Positions 34,702 to 44,452 of a stretch of DNA of 64,000 nucleotides are shown here, piece by piece. Position 1 is the first letter of the stretch; each line of letters opens with the position of its first letter. The stretch is from Muribaculaceae bacterium (GTDB lineage Bacteria; Bacteroidota; Bacteroidia; Bacteroidales; Muribaculaceae). Location of the stretch: the NCBI GenBank assembly GCA_022509045.1, contig JAFLTZ010000001.1, positions 1 through 64,000 of the forward strand. Reading direction: 5' to 3'. The notes below the pieces were generated by a model. It did not search any database. It was not told the DNA's origin and saw nothing but the letters and a program-made list of their open reading frames with translations. A program made the position numbers and the translations under genes.

Positions 34702-35799
34702 ATGAAACAATCTGTAATTTCCCTAATTTGTTTTATCTGTACATTTGTAGCAATCGCACAAGATGTAAAATATTATGATGCGCGTAACTATCCTTTATTT
34801 GGTAAAGGAATTGAAGATAGTGCAAGTAAATGGAACTATTCTCGTCTCCCGGATTCAATTGCCCCAATCCTTGAACGTCCTGCTCTGATGGAAATGGCAG
34901 AATGTTCTGCAGGTATGTTCATACGTTTTCGCTCCAATAGCCCTTTCATTAATGCAAAATGGAAATCCACTCATCAATGTCTTATGAACCACCAAACTCC
35001 GGTTGGTACACGTGGACTTGATTTATATACCCTTGAAGCTGATGGCAAAACATGGACTTTCATGAATGCAGCACGGCCCAATCCATGGAATGCTACAAGT
35101 GAAGCAAGAATAATCGGCAATATGGAGCCCGAGATGCGCGAATATATGCTCTATCTGTCGCTTTATGATGGAGTGGATAGTCTATATATTGGAATTGATC
35201 CAAAATATACGATTGAACAACCGGCAATTGATCTTCCAAAACGCGAAAAACCTATAATTTTCTACGGTACCAGCCTGCTCCAAGGCGGATGTGCAAACCG
35301 CCCCGGCATGGCACATACCAACATTCTTAGCCGCTGGCTAAATCGTGAAACCATTAACCTGGGATTTAGCGGACTCGGACAACTCGACTTGCCGGTAGCT
35401 AAAACTATTGCAGCCATACCTGACCCTGGAATGGTGGTACTCGAAATGGTACCCAATGTAAACGTAGAGCAAATGGACACATTGCTTGTACGTTTCTTTA
35501 ATATCATTCGTGATGCACACCCGAATGTACCGGTTCTGTTTGTAGAAGACCCTCAATTTCCACATATTCGTTTTGATAAAGCAATTGCACATGAGGTCGC
35601 ACGTAAAAATGAATGTATCAAAAAGCATTTTAACAATCTCAAAAAACAAGGTGTAAAAAACATCTATTACCTCAAAAACGACGACCTCTACGGTCACGAT
35701 CACGAGGCTACCGTAGATGCATTACACATGACAGATCTCGGATTTATGAGGATATCTAAAGTAATGTACCCTATTTTGAAAAAACGTGCTCTGAAATAA
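34702..35799 (+). CDS. SGNH/GDSL hydrolase with N-terminal GxDLY domain, copy 3 of 3
   Basis: A 365-residue paralogue, 15 bases after copy 2. The signal peptide ends near FVAIAQ. RGLDLYTLEAD, YGTSLLQGG with the nucleophile serine, GFSGLGQLDLPVA and DALHMTDLGF (catalytic Asp/His, with Gly-Leu replaced by Ala-Leu) show an intact active site. The GxDLY domain has MEMAECSAGMFIRFRS where copies 1 and 2 read TLGxNxxGMAIRFR, so ligand contacts may have shifted. It is the last gene of the locus; MscS follows after 48 bases, and I saw no terminator in that gap. Confidence 0.85.
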   Translation: MKQSVISLICFICTFVAIAQDVKYYDARNYPLFGKGIEDSASKWNYSRLPDSIAPILERPALMEMAECSAGMFIRFRSNSPFINAKWKSTHQCLMNHQTPVGTRGLDLYTLEADGKTWTFMNAARPNPWNATSEARIIGNMEPEMREYMLYLSLYDGVDSLYIGIDPKYTIEQPAIDLPKREKPIIFYGTSLLQGGCANRPGMAHTNILSRWLNRETINLGFSGLGQLDLPVAKTIAAIPDPGMVVLEMVPNVNVEQMDTLLVRFFNIIRDAHPNVPVLFVEDPQFPHIRFDKAIAHEVARKNECIKKHFNNLKKQGVKNIYYLKNDDLYGHDHEATVDALHMTDLGFMRISKVMYPILKKRALK

Positions 35800-35847
35800 T
35801 GAACCTATCCCATAATCACACGTTATACATAAAAACTCTAACAAACT

Positions 35848-36777
35848 ATGACTCCAATATCTATATTCTCCACTTTGATTCCAGGATTAAACAATGCTTT
35901 TACACCGGAGCAAACTGATACCACAAATTTCAGTTTTGATGCTTTAAAATCAATATCTATAAGTGATATTACAACCGATATAGCAAGCAAAATAGTTCAT
36001 TTTGTAATTTCTCTTGCTATTGCTGTCCTGGTATTTTATGTTGGGAAGTGGATAATATCCAAATTATACAAACTCACACACAACATCTTAATCCGACAGA
36101 ATGTAGAACCCTCATTGTCCACTTTTATTCTAAGTTTAATACGGATATTACTCTATTTTATACTTATAGTGACCGTAATCGGAATAATTGGGATAGAGAC
36201 AAGTTCTTTTCTCGCCCTCTTTGCTTCAGCCGGGGTGGCAATCGGCATGGCATTGAGTGGTACATTGCAAAATTTTGCCGGTGGTGTAATGATACTTTTG
36301 CTTAAACCATATAAAGTTGGTGATTATATTGAGGTTGGAACATATGCAGGTACAGTTACTGAAATTCAAATATTTCACACAATTATCAATACCGGTGATA
36401 ATAAATCAATAATAATCCCTAACGGAGGGCTTTCTACCGGATCTGTTAACAATTGGTCAAAAGAAGAATACCGTCGTATTGAATGGAGCATAGCTATCTC
36501 TTACGGTGATGATGTGGAAACAGCACGTAATGCAATATTGGAAATAATAAATTCGTATGACAGAGTTATTAAAGAGCATGATAACCCCGAACGTAAAGCA
36601 GTAGTCAGAGTGTTGGAACTCGCTGACAGTTGCGTTAAACTCATAGCTCGTGCTTGGGGTCCTACAACTGATTATTGGGAGCTGTACTTTGAAATTAATG
36701 AAAAGATATATAAACAATTACCACTTTCAGGTATAACCTTCCCATTCCCTCAATTAGATGTACATATATCAAAATAA
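35848..36777 (+). CDS. MscS-family mechanosensitive channel
   Basis: A 309-residue inner-membrane channel that opens under turgor to protect against osmotic downshock. There are three to four N-terminal membrane helices (about 45-150). The pore-lining helix is rich in Gly/Ala (FASAGVAIGMALSGT), then QNFAGGVMILLLKPYKVGDYIE, the most conserved MscS segment, and a beta-rich cytosolic domain with VNNWSKEEYRRIEW. The C-terminus FPFPQLDVHI is typical. It follows the glycan locus on the same strand but is a common stand-alone housekeeping gene. A shared hairpin lies just past its stop. Confidence 0.93.
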   Translation: MTPISIFSTLIPGLNNAFTPEQTDTTNFSFDALKSISISDITTDIASKIVHFVISLAIAVLVFYVGKWIISKLYKLTHNILIRQNVEPSLSTFILSLIRILLYFILIVTVIGIIGIETSSFLALFASAGVAIGMALSGTLQNFAGGVMILLLKPYKVGDYIEVGTYAGTVTEIQIFHTIINTGDNKSIIIPNGGLSTGSVNNWSKEEYRRIEWSIAISYGDDVETARNAILEIINSYDRVIKEHDNPERKAVVRVLELADSCVKLIARAWGPTTDYWELYFEINEKIYKQLPLSGITFPFPQLDVHISK

Positions 36778-36791
36778 ATATATTTATTAAT

Positions 36792-36830
36792 AAAAAATGT
36801 GGACGCTTGGATAAGCGCCCACATTTTTTT
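36792..36830. terminator. Bidirectional terminator between MscS and the GLUG protein gene
   Basis: A long inverted repeat with A-run on one side and T-run on the other: six A, ATGTGG, one-base bulge, CGCTT, loop, AAGCG, CCACAT, then T-run. It suits both converging genes, ending 14 bases after the MscS stop and starting 18 bases from the stop at 36849. Confidence 0.85.
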
Positions 36831-36848
36831 ATCGGTGAATCTGAATGA

Positions 36849-39800
36849 TTATTTTACAGGCACATATTTCATTACTTTTGAAGAACCGTCAGTATAGACA
36901 GTTTTCTCAATAACTACTTCATTAACTCCATAAGGAGATGCTATCTGCATACCATTAACGAGATAGTATGAAACTTTAGCAACTTCTTTTGCAGCATCGG
37001 CACCTACTTCATTCACACCGGAACTCTTGTATAAAGTAAGATTGTATGTACGAACGTACGAACCAACGGTAAGCGTTAATGTTGCATCCTCACCATCCAC
37101 CTTAGCGCTCGGTGTAACGGTGTTTCCACTGATAGCAATGTTGCCGGTAGCAGTCCATTGAGCACCTGATGGAATTCCAACCTTAAATTGCTTGGAAACA
37201 TGTTCAAGGGTTTCATTTTCAGCAAGAAGAACTGTAGCAACATTGAAATTATTTACATCAACATCTTTCAAATTAACGAGTGAAGGATATGTAGCTTCGG
37301 CATATAGATAGTCATCGCCCAACTCGGCCTCTACAAGTTCTGCAGTAGTTACACCCTCAATACCACTTAAATTATCATGAGTAAATGCATCGTTTACATT
37401 TGTATCATAGTAGTTATTCATGAGTTGTAAATACTTCATACTTGTATTGTTCGAAGCAATATTACCTACATTTGTTCCTGTAGTAACTATTTCACCTGCA
37501 TTGTAGCAGTCTTCAATCTTCATTGTGTACAGAGGAGAAGCAGCGTTTCCAGGGAAACCGCATATACCGGCAAGTTGGTTTGCTGCACTTATAGTACCGA
37601 AGTTATAGCAGCTGTAGATATAACCACGTCCATCACCGACGATACCTCCTGCACCATAGCTTGTAGTCGTAATATTACCAAAGTTGGCACAACGGATAGT
37701 TACATAAGTAGAATCATGAACATCATAACCACGAATACCTGCTACATAGTAGCTCTTCGCACTAATGTCACCACTATTCCAACAGTCGATGGTGTTTGCC
37801 TTTCCATTACCAATGATACCACCGATATTTGCCGCAACAAGTGAGCCACTACTACTTACCCCACCGGCAGTGATATTACCTGTATTGTAACAATTTTCTA
37901 CTGTAGCGCCATCACTTGTAATATATCCAATCAAACCTGCTGAGTTTGTATAGCAAGTGATATCACCTGTGTTATAACAATTCTTGAATGATATTGGAGC
38001 AGTCTTAGATGATGTACAATCGGCAAACAAACCAGAAACACGTATATAACCATCACTTGTAGCCCCGGTAATATTACCTGTATTGTAGCAACCTATAGCC
38101 ATGGTACCGGCTTTTGTAGATGCTGCGATACCTGCTGCATAACCTTTCGCGCCTGAGGTTAAATCTGCTGTATTGTAGCAATTTACAAGTTCAAATGGTT
38201 CTTCAGCTGTTTGAGTTGTAGAAAGAGCCACGATACCTGCAAGATACTGAGGAGTGGTAATCTTTCCGCTATTAGATGATTCGTAGATTGATGATGGAAG
38301 CAATGCCTCTCCAATCACACCTGCAGCATAATTAGTTGTAGCTGTTACTGAACCTTCATTTTTTGCATTATATACATAAGCAGAAGCACTACCAATCACA
38401 CCGCCTACTTTAACTGTTCCTGTAACTGTACCCTTATTAGAGCATTCTTTTACTACGATTTTAGCTTGTGCAGCAGCACTACCAAGTACACCTCCGGCGT
38501 ATGAGGTCTTTGCAGTAACATTACCTTCATTAGAGCAGTTGGTAATAGAAGAACCTACATATGCGATAGCAGCAATACCACCCGCATTAGTCGTTCCATA
38601 TGTAGAAATAGTTCCCTGATTTACACAGTCAGAAATCTTACCATATAAATGAGCAACAATACCTGCAGCATAGGTATATGCATTAATAGCTGAACCTTTA
38701 CCAAGTGTGATACTCTTTATTTCACCACCGGCACTAAGAGTCCCGAATAATGCACGTCCAAGAGCCTCTTTATTCGTAGTTTCAGCAAGGTAAGACACGT
38801 TGTCAAATACTTTACCATTACCATCAAATGCACCTGCAAATGTATTAGCCTGAACAAACTCTACATCCTTGAAGTCGAGGTCATTTTTAACTTGGAAATG
38901 GTATCCTTGATAGTCGAATTCATATTGATTCATAAATTCGGCAAGACCTGTAAATTCCTTTGCTTCTGTGATAATAAATGGAGATTGAGCAGTACCGTCA
39001 CCTTCAAGTGCCAACGGGTTGAGAGCAAGAGAACCAATCGGAAGTTTTCTTGTAGCACCGTCGAGCGTAGCAACCAAAGTGTCGGTATCACAACCCGTTT
39101 CCACCTTAGCAACTTTAAGAGTAGCACCGTCTATAGAGAAGATTTTCTTGTTAAGAAGTTCCCACTTAACATCTGCTGCAAGAGTTGCGTCTGAGAAAAT
39201 TGCATTTGCATATTGTCCTGCTGCAAGAGTTAGAACTGCTTTTGAGTTTACGGCAACCTGTACAGGAACTGTTTCATATTTCATAGTTGGGTAAACTCCC
39301 GGTTTAACAGCAAATTCTGAATCAGGAAGTAAGTTCGCAGCATTGTTTGTGATAGAATCGGTGAGTAAAGCAACACAACCGACCATATCGCCATTTGCTA
39401 CAAGTCCACATTTTTGAATCTGCGCATCAGCAATACAATTTTTGTAAGTACCAAGTGAGTTCACACCTGCAATCTTACCCAAAGAAACCTTTTCGGCAGA
39501 TGCATTGACATAACCATAGTTCAAAGCATTCTCAACAAGCGCCGGTTTTGCAGCAGTACCAGTAATCTTACCAACAATACCACCTACTTGCTTATATGAC
39601 CAAACATTTCCAGAGTTAACCACATTTGTCAATGTTGTACTTGTTACTGTACCGGCTATACCTCCGGCCCCATATTGTGAAGCTTCTTTTTGATATGGAT
39701 TAAACCAATATGCTGCAACTTCACCGGTGTTTTCGCAATTCTTAATCAATGATTCCGCAGCAGCTTCACCAACAATACCGCCGGCAGTATTGGCATTCGC

Positions 39801-42800
39801 ATATACGCCACCATTATTATAACAATTTACAACTTTACCACCACTAAGATACCCAACAATACCTCCACCTATACCAAAATATACTCGAAGAGTTGAGTAA
39901 TTAGCACAATTTTCAATAGTACCTTCAGAATAACCCGCAATTGTACCACCACGTTGGAAAGTATGGAATTGTGCCTTAGAACCAATATTCAGATTCTTAA
40001 CCACACCATCTGCACCAATCGCAGCAAACAAACCGCAATTGTAATAACTGTTGGCACTTTTAGGATCTACTTGACCCGGCACTGCGGTACCTGTTACATT
40101 ATCAGCAGTAAAGAATTCCACTCCAAGTACCACAAAATTATCAAGGGTATAACCTTTACCATCGAAATTGCCCTGGAATTTCAATGAAGGAGCAAGTGAG
40201 TTCGTTTTATTTTTACAAACCGGTACAATAGTATCACCTTCAAAATCGATATTATTTGTCAAGACAAAATACTTATCGGCAAATGGCATTGTTGCATTTG
40301 AAGTTATATTGGAGAAGAGTTTAAATTCTTCTTTGTTGCGAATGAGCCATGGATTTTCAGCTGTACCTTCACCTTCGAACATAACCGGGGCAATGTTTAC
40401 AATGTAGTATTTGCTTGCAGCTCCGCGAAGAGCAAAGATAGTATCGGTGTGTTGTGTAGTATTGAGCACACCCTCTCCGTTACTAAATCCGTATGCATAT
40501 CCACCTTCTGCATTCTGAGCACCATCTTTGTATCCTACCCAATTCACTTCATTAGCGGTAGAATATAGGAAGTTTTTAGTAATATTGTTAACTGCATCGC
40601 CTGCTTGCAAAGTAAGTGGTGCAACAGAAACAGCAACGGCATCATTCATTGTTATATCCTTAAGGGATGGATACAAACCTTTATTGAACGACCAAACATC
40701 ATTGCTGAATTTGTTGAGAGTTTCACCTGATGTAAGGGTTTCCGTCGATACCCCACCTTCTCCGCCTTCGAGCGGTGCAATCTGGTTGTCGTAGTAACAG
40801 TTATCTACTTCAGCTCCCTTAATTTCACCGATAAATGCACGAGTAGCCTCTGTAGAAGCTGTTTCAATCATACCTGACACATAACAATTTGATATTGTGG
40901 TAACAGGTGTGTTGTCGGATACTGAGGCAGTAATCTTACCAACCAAACCTCCACATGTGGTTACAGCCGGATTGCGAACTATACCTGCGAAATAACAATT
41001 ATCTATAACAGCCTCATAAGCATCACCAACAATACCACCAACGTAGCATTGTGATGTACCTGAGTTAACTACTTGTGCAGTAGCCATACTTGTTGTTAAT
41101 CGTGTATAGCTTAATGCACCGAGCAAACCTCCTACACCAATCTGAACATTTGAGGCAGAAACAGTACCTGCGAACGTACAACCCGAGATAGTAGGTTGTT
41201 CCTGTTCAAGAACGACTTTAGTTGCATGACCAACAAGACCTCCGGCAAATACTTGCTTATCGGAGATAACCACACGACCAGTTACATGAACATTTTTAAT
41301 ATCATAGTATGAACGTCCTGCAAGACCTCCGGCATAACCTTTGGCAGATATTACTGCTGAATTAACAGTGATATTGCTTGCCGGAGCATTCAAATAACCA
41401 ACAAGACCACCCACATTGTATCCGGAAGTGGCATATACTTTAGGATTGTTGATAGTCACATTTGCAACTTCACCGTATGTACGACCTGCAAGTACACCCG
41501 CAGTGTAACCCATAGTGCTCACATACGGATTATTGAATGTTATATTTGATATTTTGGCAGGAGCACCGACAATACCAAAGAGTCCACTATAGTCGTATGC
41601 ATAGTTATTGATAACCAAGTTGTCTATACTGTGCCCTTTACCATCGAGGACACCTGCAAATTGATATGTAGTGTTACCAATCGGAGTATAAGCGGATTGA
41701 ATACTATCAAAATCTATATCGGCATCAAGAGCAAAATATTTTCCACTATATACATTATAGTATGTGACAGTTTCGTTTCCCGACCCTGAAGTGATGGCTT
41801 TGCCACGCAAATCAGTGTTGGTAAGCACATCTTCAGATAACATAACAAAATCTTTTGCACTCTTGATGAGATATGGTTTTTCAGCCGTACCTTCACCCTC
41901 GAGATTAAATTTCACAGGTTTCGGATACTCTACCGGCTCATTCAAAGTAATAGTAGTTTTTTCGTATGAACCGAAAAGTGAGGAAACCGTGTTGTTAGCT
42001 ATACCATAACCGCCAAGGGTTATTGTTTTATTACCAGCATTATACGTCGCCTCGATTGGAGACAGCACAGATAGCGAAATTGTAATCTTACCATCAGCAG
42101 CTGTCGTTTCTGTCATTTTGAAGACAGATAAATCACCCAAAATTGAATAGTATGAAACCGGCTGCGGTGACACTTCCATTGTATTGTTGGAATTGAGCGT
42201 GACATTTAAGTCAGAATACTCATCCATCATAGGAACATACATCACACGAAGTGTTTTATCACCAACCGGATACGCAAAAGCCGGAGTTTTTTGCTCTGTA
42301 ACTGTACGATTTGCTTTCGTGAGGTCTGTACTTCCATCTGCACCTTTATAAACAACGCGATTAGCAGTGATATTGCTATTAAGTGATGTTATGGCAGCAT
42401 ATTCAAGAAAACCTACACCAATAGTAGCACCTGCATAAGTGCCTGTCGTGATAAAAAAACCGAAATTGTCATCTATCACGATTGAATTACCGTAAACATG
42501 ACCTTTAATGTCTGCTTTTGAGTCATACGTGTTTTTATACACATTCATCTTGCAGATGTAGGCATATCCAATAGATGTTCCGGCCTCATTAGTAACAGAT
42601 ACCATCATCTGCGGCTTGATAGTCACTTCGCCGGTAGCCTCGTCAACAGTTGCCTTGATATCTCTGGCATTGTCACCAAAGATAAATCCCTTGAGGGTAA
42701 CACCCGTTGTCCCATCTTTTTCCACAGTCACTGTAGTAGCCACTGTAGCGTGAGATTTATACACTGAGTTAGAATATACGTGCATAAGTGTGTACCGACT

Positions 42801-43061
42801 GCCAACAAGGTCATCGATACTAACGGCTTCAGCACGCGTAGAAACATTACCGGAAACAGACTCTAAAGAGGACAAATCCTCTTCCGTATAACGCACAGAA
42901 GAAGTAACATGGTTTAGAGTAACTGCATCAGCTTCCTTTATTGACTCATTTATATGAGTTACTTCAGTAAACTGAGCACCCTGTCGGGTAGATTCTGTTT
43001 CAACGGCAAATAATCCTATTGTTGCACATGACAACAAAAAAGAGAGGATAATTTTTTTCAT
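36849..43061 (-). CDS. Giant secreted GLUG-repeat protein
   Basis: A 2070-residue exported protein (signal peptide ending LFAVE). It holds three long modules, each opening with a GEGTA motif: LEGEGTAEKPYLI (near residue 387), FEGEGTAENPWLI (near 900) and LEGDGTAQSPFII (near 1357). Each is followed by DFDG/FDGKG-type strands and many GLUG repeats of the form GGLVGx or NCYNTGNIT. Such repeats predict right-handed beta-helices, as in adhesins and surface fibres. An Ig-like domain and a sorting-like tail (YYLVNGMQIASPYG, then VKYVPVK-like end) close the protein. Surface adhesin is the likely role, but binding partner and anchoring are unknown. Confidence 0.82.
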   Translation of the reverse strand: MKKIILSFLLSCATIGLFAVETESTRQGAQFTEVTHINESIKEADAVTLNHVTSSVRYTEEDLSSLESVSGNVSTRAEAVSIDDLVGSRYTLMHVYSNSVYKSHATVATTVTVEKDGTTGVTLKGFIFGDNARDIKATVDEATGEVTIKPQMMVSVTNEAGTSIGYAYICKMNVYKNTYDSKADIKGHVYGNSIVIDDNFGFFITTGTYAGATIGVGFLEYAAITSLNSNITANRVVYKGADGSTDLTKANRTVTEQKTPAFAYPVGDKTLRVMYVPMMDEYSDLNVTLNSNNTMEVSPQPVSYYSILGDLSVFKMTETTAADGKITISLSVLSPIEATYNAGNKTITLGGYGIANNTVSSLFGSYEKTTITLNEPVEYPKPVKFNLEGEGTAEKPYLIKSAKDFVMLSEDVLTNTDLRGKAITSGSGNETVTYYNVYSGKYFALDADIDFDSIQSAYTPIGNTTYQFAGVLDGKGHSIDNLVINNYAYDYSGLFGIVGAPAKISNITFNNPYVSTMGYTAGVLAGRTYGEVANVTINNPKVYATSGYNVGGLVGYLNAPASNITVNSAVISAKGYAGGLAGRSYYDIKNVHVTGRVVISDKQVFAGGLVGHATKVVLEQEQPTISGCTFAGTVSASNVQIGVGGLLGALSYTRLTTSMATAQVVNSGTSQCYVGGIVGDAYEAVIDNCYFAGIVRNPAVTTCGGLVGKITASVSDNTPVTTISNCYVSGMIETASTEATRAFIGEIKGAEVDNCYYDNQIAPLEGGEGGVSTETLTSGETLNKFSNDVWSFNKGLYPSLKDITMNDAVAVSVAPLTLQAGDAVNNITKNFLYSTANEVNWVGYKDGAQNAEGGYAYGFSNGEGVLNTTQHTDTIFALRGAASKYYIVNIAPVMFEGEGTAENPWLIRNKEEFKLFSNITSNATMPFADKYFVLTNNIDFEGDTIVPVCKNKTNSLAPSLKFQGNFDGKGYTLDNFVVLGVEFFTADNVTGTAVPGQVDPKSANSYYNCGLFAAIGADGVVKNLNIGSKAQFHTFQRGGTIAGYSEGTIENCANYSTLRVYFGIGGGIVGYLSGGKVVNCYNNGGVYANANTAGGIVGEAAAESLIKNCENTGEVAAYWFNPYQKEASQYGAGGIAGTVTSTTLTNVVNSGNVWSYKQVGGIVGKITGTAAKPALVENALNYGYVNASAEKVSLGKIAGVNSLGTYKNCIADAQIQKCGLVANGDMVGCVALLTDSITNNAANLLPDSEFAVKPGVYPTMKYETVPVQVAVNSKAVLTLAAGQYANAIFSDATLAADVKWELLNKKIFSIDGATLKVAKVETGCDTDTLVATLDGATRKLPIGSLALNPLALEGDGTAQSPFIITEAKEFTGLAEFMNQYEFDYQGYHFQVKNDLDFKDVEFVQANTFAGAFDGNGKVFDNVSYLAETTNKEALGRALFGTLSAGGEIKSITLGKGSAINAYTYAAGIVAHLYGKISDCVNQGTISTYGTTNAGGIAAIAYVGSSITNCSNEGNVTAKTSYAGGVLGSAAAQAKIVVKECSNKGTVTGTVKVGGVIGSASAYVYNAKNEGSVTATTNYAAGVIGEALLPSSIYESSNSGKITTPQYLAGIVALSTTQTAEEPFELVNCYNTADLTSGAKGYAAGIAASTKAGTMAIGCYNTGNITGATSDGYIRVSGLFADCTSSKTAPISFKNCYNTGDITCYTNSAGLIGYITSDGATVENCYNTGNITAGGVSSSGSLVAANIGGIIGNGKANTIDCWNSGDISAKSYYVAGIRGYDVHDSTYVTIRCANFGNITTTSYGAGGIVGDGRGYIYSCYNFGTISAANQLAGICGFPGNAASPLYTMKIEDCYNAGEIVTTGTNVGNIASNNTSMKYLQLMNNYYDTNVNDAFTHDNLSGIEGVTTAELVEAELGDDYLYAEATYPSLVNLKDVDVNNFNVATVLLAENETLEHVSKQFKVGIPSGAQWTATGNIAISGNTVTPSAKVDGEDATLTLTVGSYVRTYNLTLYKSSGVNEVGADAAKEVAKVSYYLVNGMQIASPYGVNEVVIEKTVYTDGSSKVMKYVPVK

Positions 43062-43157
43062 TGAAAATAATTGGGTTTTAAAAAAATTAAAAATAAAAAA
43101 GTAGAATTTATATAGTAGTTTTACTTACTGTTTGTCTAATAAAGACCTATTTGAATG

Positions 43158-43188
43158 CAAAAGTATAACTTATTAGTGAAATAAACAA
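43158..43188 (-). promoter_or_regulatory. Promoter for the GLUG protein gene
   Basis: Minus-strand TTG (complement of 43186-43188) and TACTTTTG (complement of 43158-43165) 20 bases apart. The predicted leader is about 90 bases. It is divergent from, and 17 bases away from, the aldolase promoter. Confidence 0.6.
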
Positions 43189-43205
43189 ATAATTATAGAA
43201 TCTAT

Positions 43206-43237
43206 TTGCTTATTGTCGTAGATTTTTAGTAATTTTG
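43206..43237 (+). promoter_or_regulatory. Promoter for class II aldolase
   Basis: TTG at 43206-43208 and TAATTTTG at 43230-43237, 21 bases apart, with a leader of about 50 bases before the ATG at 43293. Confidence 0.6.
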
Positions 43238-43292
43238 CACTCGTAAACTTGTATCTATTCTTAATTTCGTATAAATCATTTAAATATATATT

Positions 43293-44291
43293 ATGGTAAG
43301 CTACAAAGATTTAGGCTTAGTAAACACTCGTGAAATGTTTGCTAAAGCCATCAAAGGAGGTTATGCAATTCCGGCATTTAACTTCAACAACATGGAACAG
43401 TTGCAGGCAATTATCAAAGCTTCAGCTGAAACAAAATCACCGGTAATACTCCAAGTATCAAAAGGGGCACGCAACTACGCTAACAGCACGTTGCTGCGCT
43501 ACATGGCAGAAGGAGCAGTACAATATGCAAAAGAACTCGGGTGGGAAAATCCTCAGATTGTGCTTCACCTCGACCATGGAGATAGTTTCGAACTATGTAA
43601 ATCATGTGTAGATAACGGTTTTTCTTCTGTAATGATTGATGGCTCACATCTGCCATACGAAGAAAATGTTGCGTTGACAAAACAAGTTGTGGAATATGCA
43701 CACAAGTATGGTGTAACAGTTGAAGGCGAACTTGGCGTACTTGCCGGTGTTGAAGATGAAGTATCATCCGACCATCACACTTATACCAATCCTGAAGAAG
43801 TTGTAGATTTCGCCACTCGCACAGGTTGCGATAGTTTGGCAATTTCTATCGGCACATCACACGGTGCATACAAATTCACACCCGAACAATGCACTCGCAA
43901 TGCAGAAGGCAAATTAGTACCTCCTCCATTGGCTTTCGATGTACTCGATGGTGTAATGAAAGAACTTCCAGGATTCCCAATCGTGCTCCATGGTTCTTCA
44001 TCAGTCCCACAAGAATATGTTGATGAGATTAACAATAATGGTGGTAAACTTCCTGATGCAATCGGTATTCCTGAGGAAGAACTTCGTAAAGCAGCTAAAT
44101 CTGCAGTTTGCAAAATCAACATTGATTCTGACAGCCGCTTAGCCATGACTGCAGCTATCCGTCGCGTATTCAATGAAAAACCGGGAGAGTTTGACCCGCG
44201 TAAATATCTTGGCCCGGCTCGCGACGAAATGGAAAAACTATACAAACACAAAATTATCAATGTGCTTGGTAGTAACGGAAAAGCTGAATAA
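43293..44291 (+). CDS. fbaA: Class II fructose-bisphosphate aldolase
   Basis: A 332-residue zinc-dependent cytosolic enzyme that splits fructose 1,6-bisphosphate to glyceraldehyde 3-phosphate and dihydroxyacetone phosphate in glycolysis and gluconeogenesis. Signatures are YAIPAFNFNNMEQ at the start, LHLDHGDSFE with the zinc histidine and catalytic acid, IGTSHGAYK, and VLHGSSSVP with the third metal histidine. KINIDSDSRLAMT binds the phosphate. Length is within the class II range. Its own promoter and a terminator just past the stop make it a single-gene unit. Confidence 0.96.
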   Translation: MVSYKDLGLVNTREMFAKAIKGGYAIPAFNFNNMEQLQAIIKASAETKSPVILQVSKGARNYANSTLLRYMAEGAVQYAKELGWENPQIVLHLDHGDSFELCKSCVDNGFSSVMIDGSHLPYEENVALTKQVVEYAHKYGVTVEGELGVLAGVEDEVSSDHHTYTNPEEVVDFATRTGCDSLAISIGTSHGAYKFTPEQCTRNAEGKLVPPPLAFDVLDGVMKELPGFPIVLHGSSSVPQEYVDEINNNGGKLPDAIGIPEEELRKAAKSAVCKINIDSDSRLAMTAAIRRVFNEKPGEFDPRKYLGPARDEMEKLYKHKIINVLGSNGKAE

Positions 44292-44318
44292 TCGTTTATA
44301 CTAACATATTGTAGAAAC

Positions 44319-44353
44319 GTGTCCACTTTTTTTATACGAAAGTGGACATTTTT
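44319..44353 (+). terminator. Terminator of the aldolase gene
   Basis: GTCCACTTT (44321-44329) pairs perfectly with AAAGTGGAC (44339-44347), followed by ATTTTTC. It lies 30 bases after the aldolase stop. Confidence 0.8.
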
Positions 44354-44399
44354 CTTATTTCTATATAAATTATTTACTACAAAGTGAACATTAACAATT

Positions 44400-44407
44400 T
44401 ATTTTTG
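44400..44407 (+). promoter_or_regulatory. Possible -7 element for rubrerythrin
   Basis: TATTTTTG fits the -7 consensus 45 bases before the rubrerythrin start, and the upstream terminator isolates this gene. No TTG sits at the expected distance, so an activator might be needed. Confidence 0.4.
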
Positions 44408-44452
44408 TTCTATATACGTAACTAATTAAAGAAACTCTAACAACAATATATT

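Noticed and set aside
37400-41600. Repeated short DNA blocks that could suggest a CRISPR array or tandem satellite
   Set aside because: The repeats are in frame within one 2070-residue GLUG-repeat protein and vary in spacing and sequence; no direct repeats with unique spacers are present.
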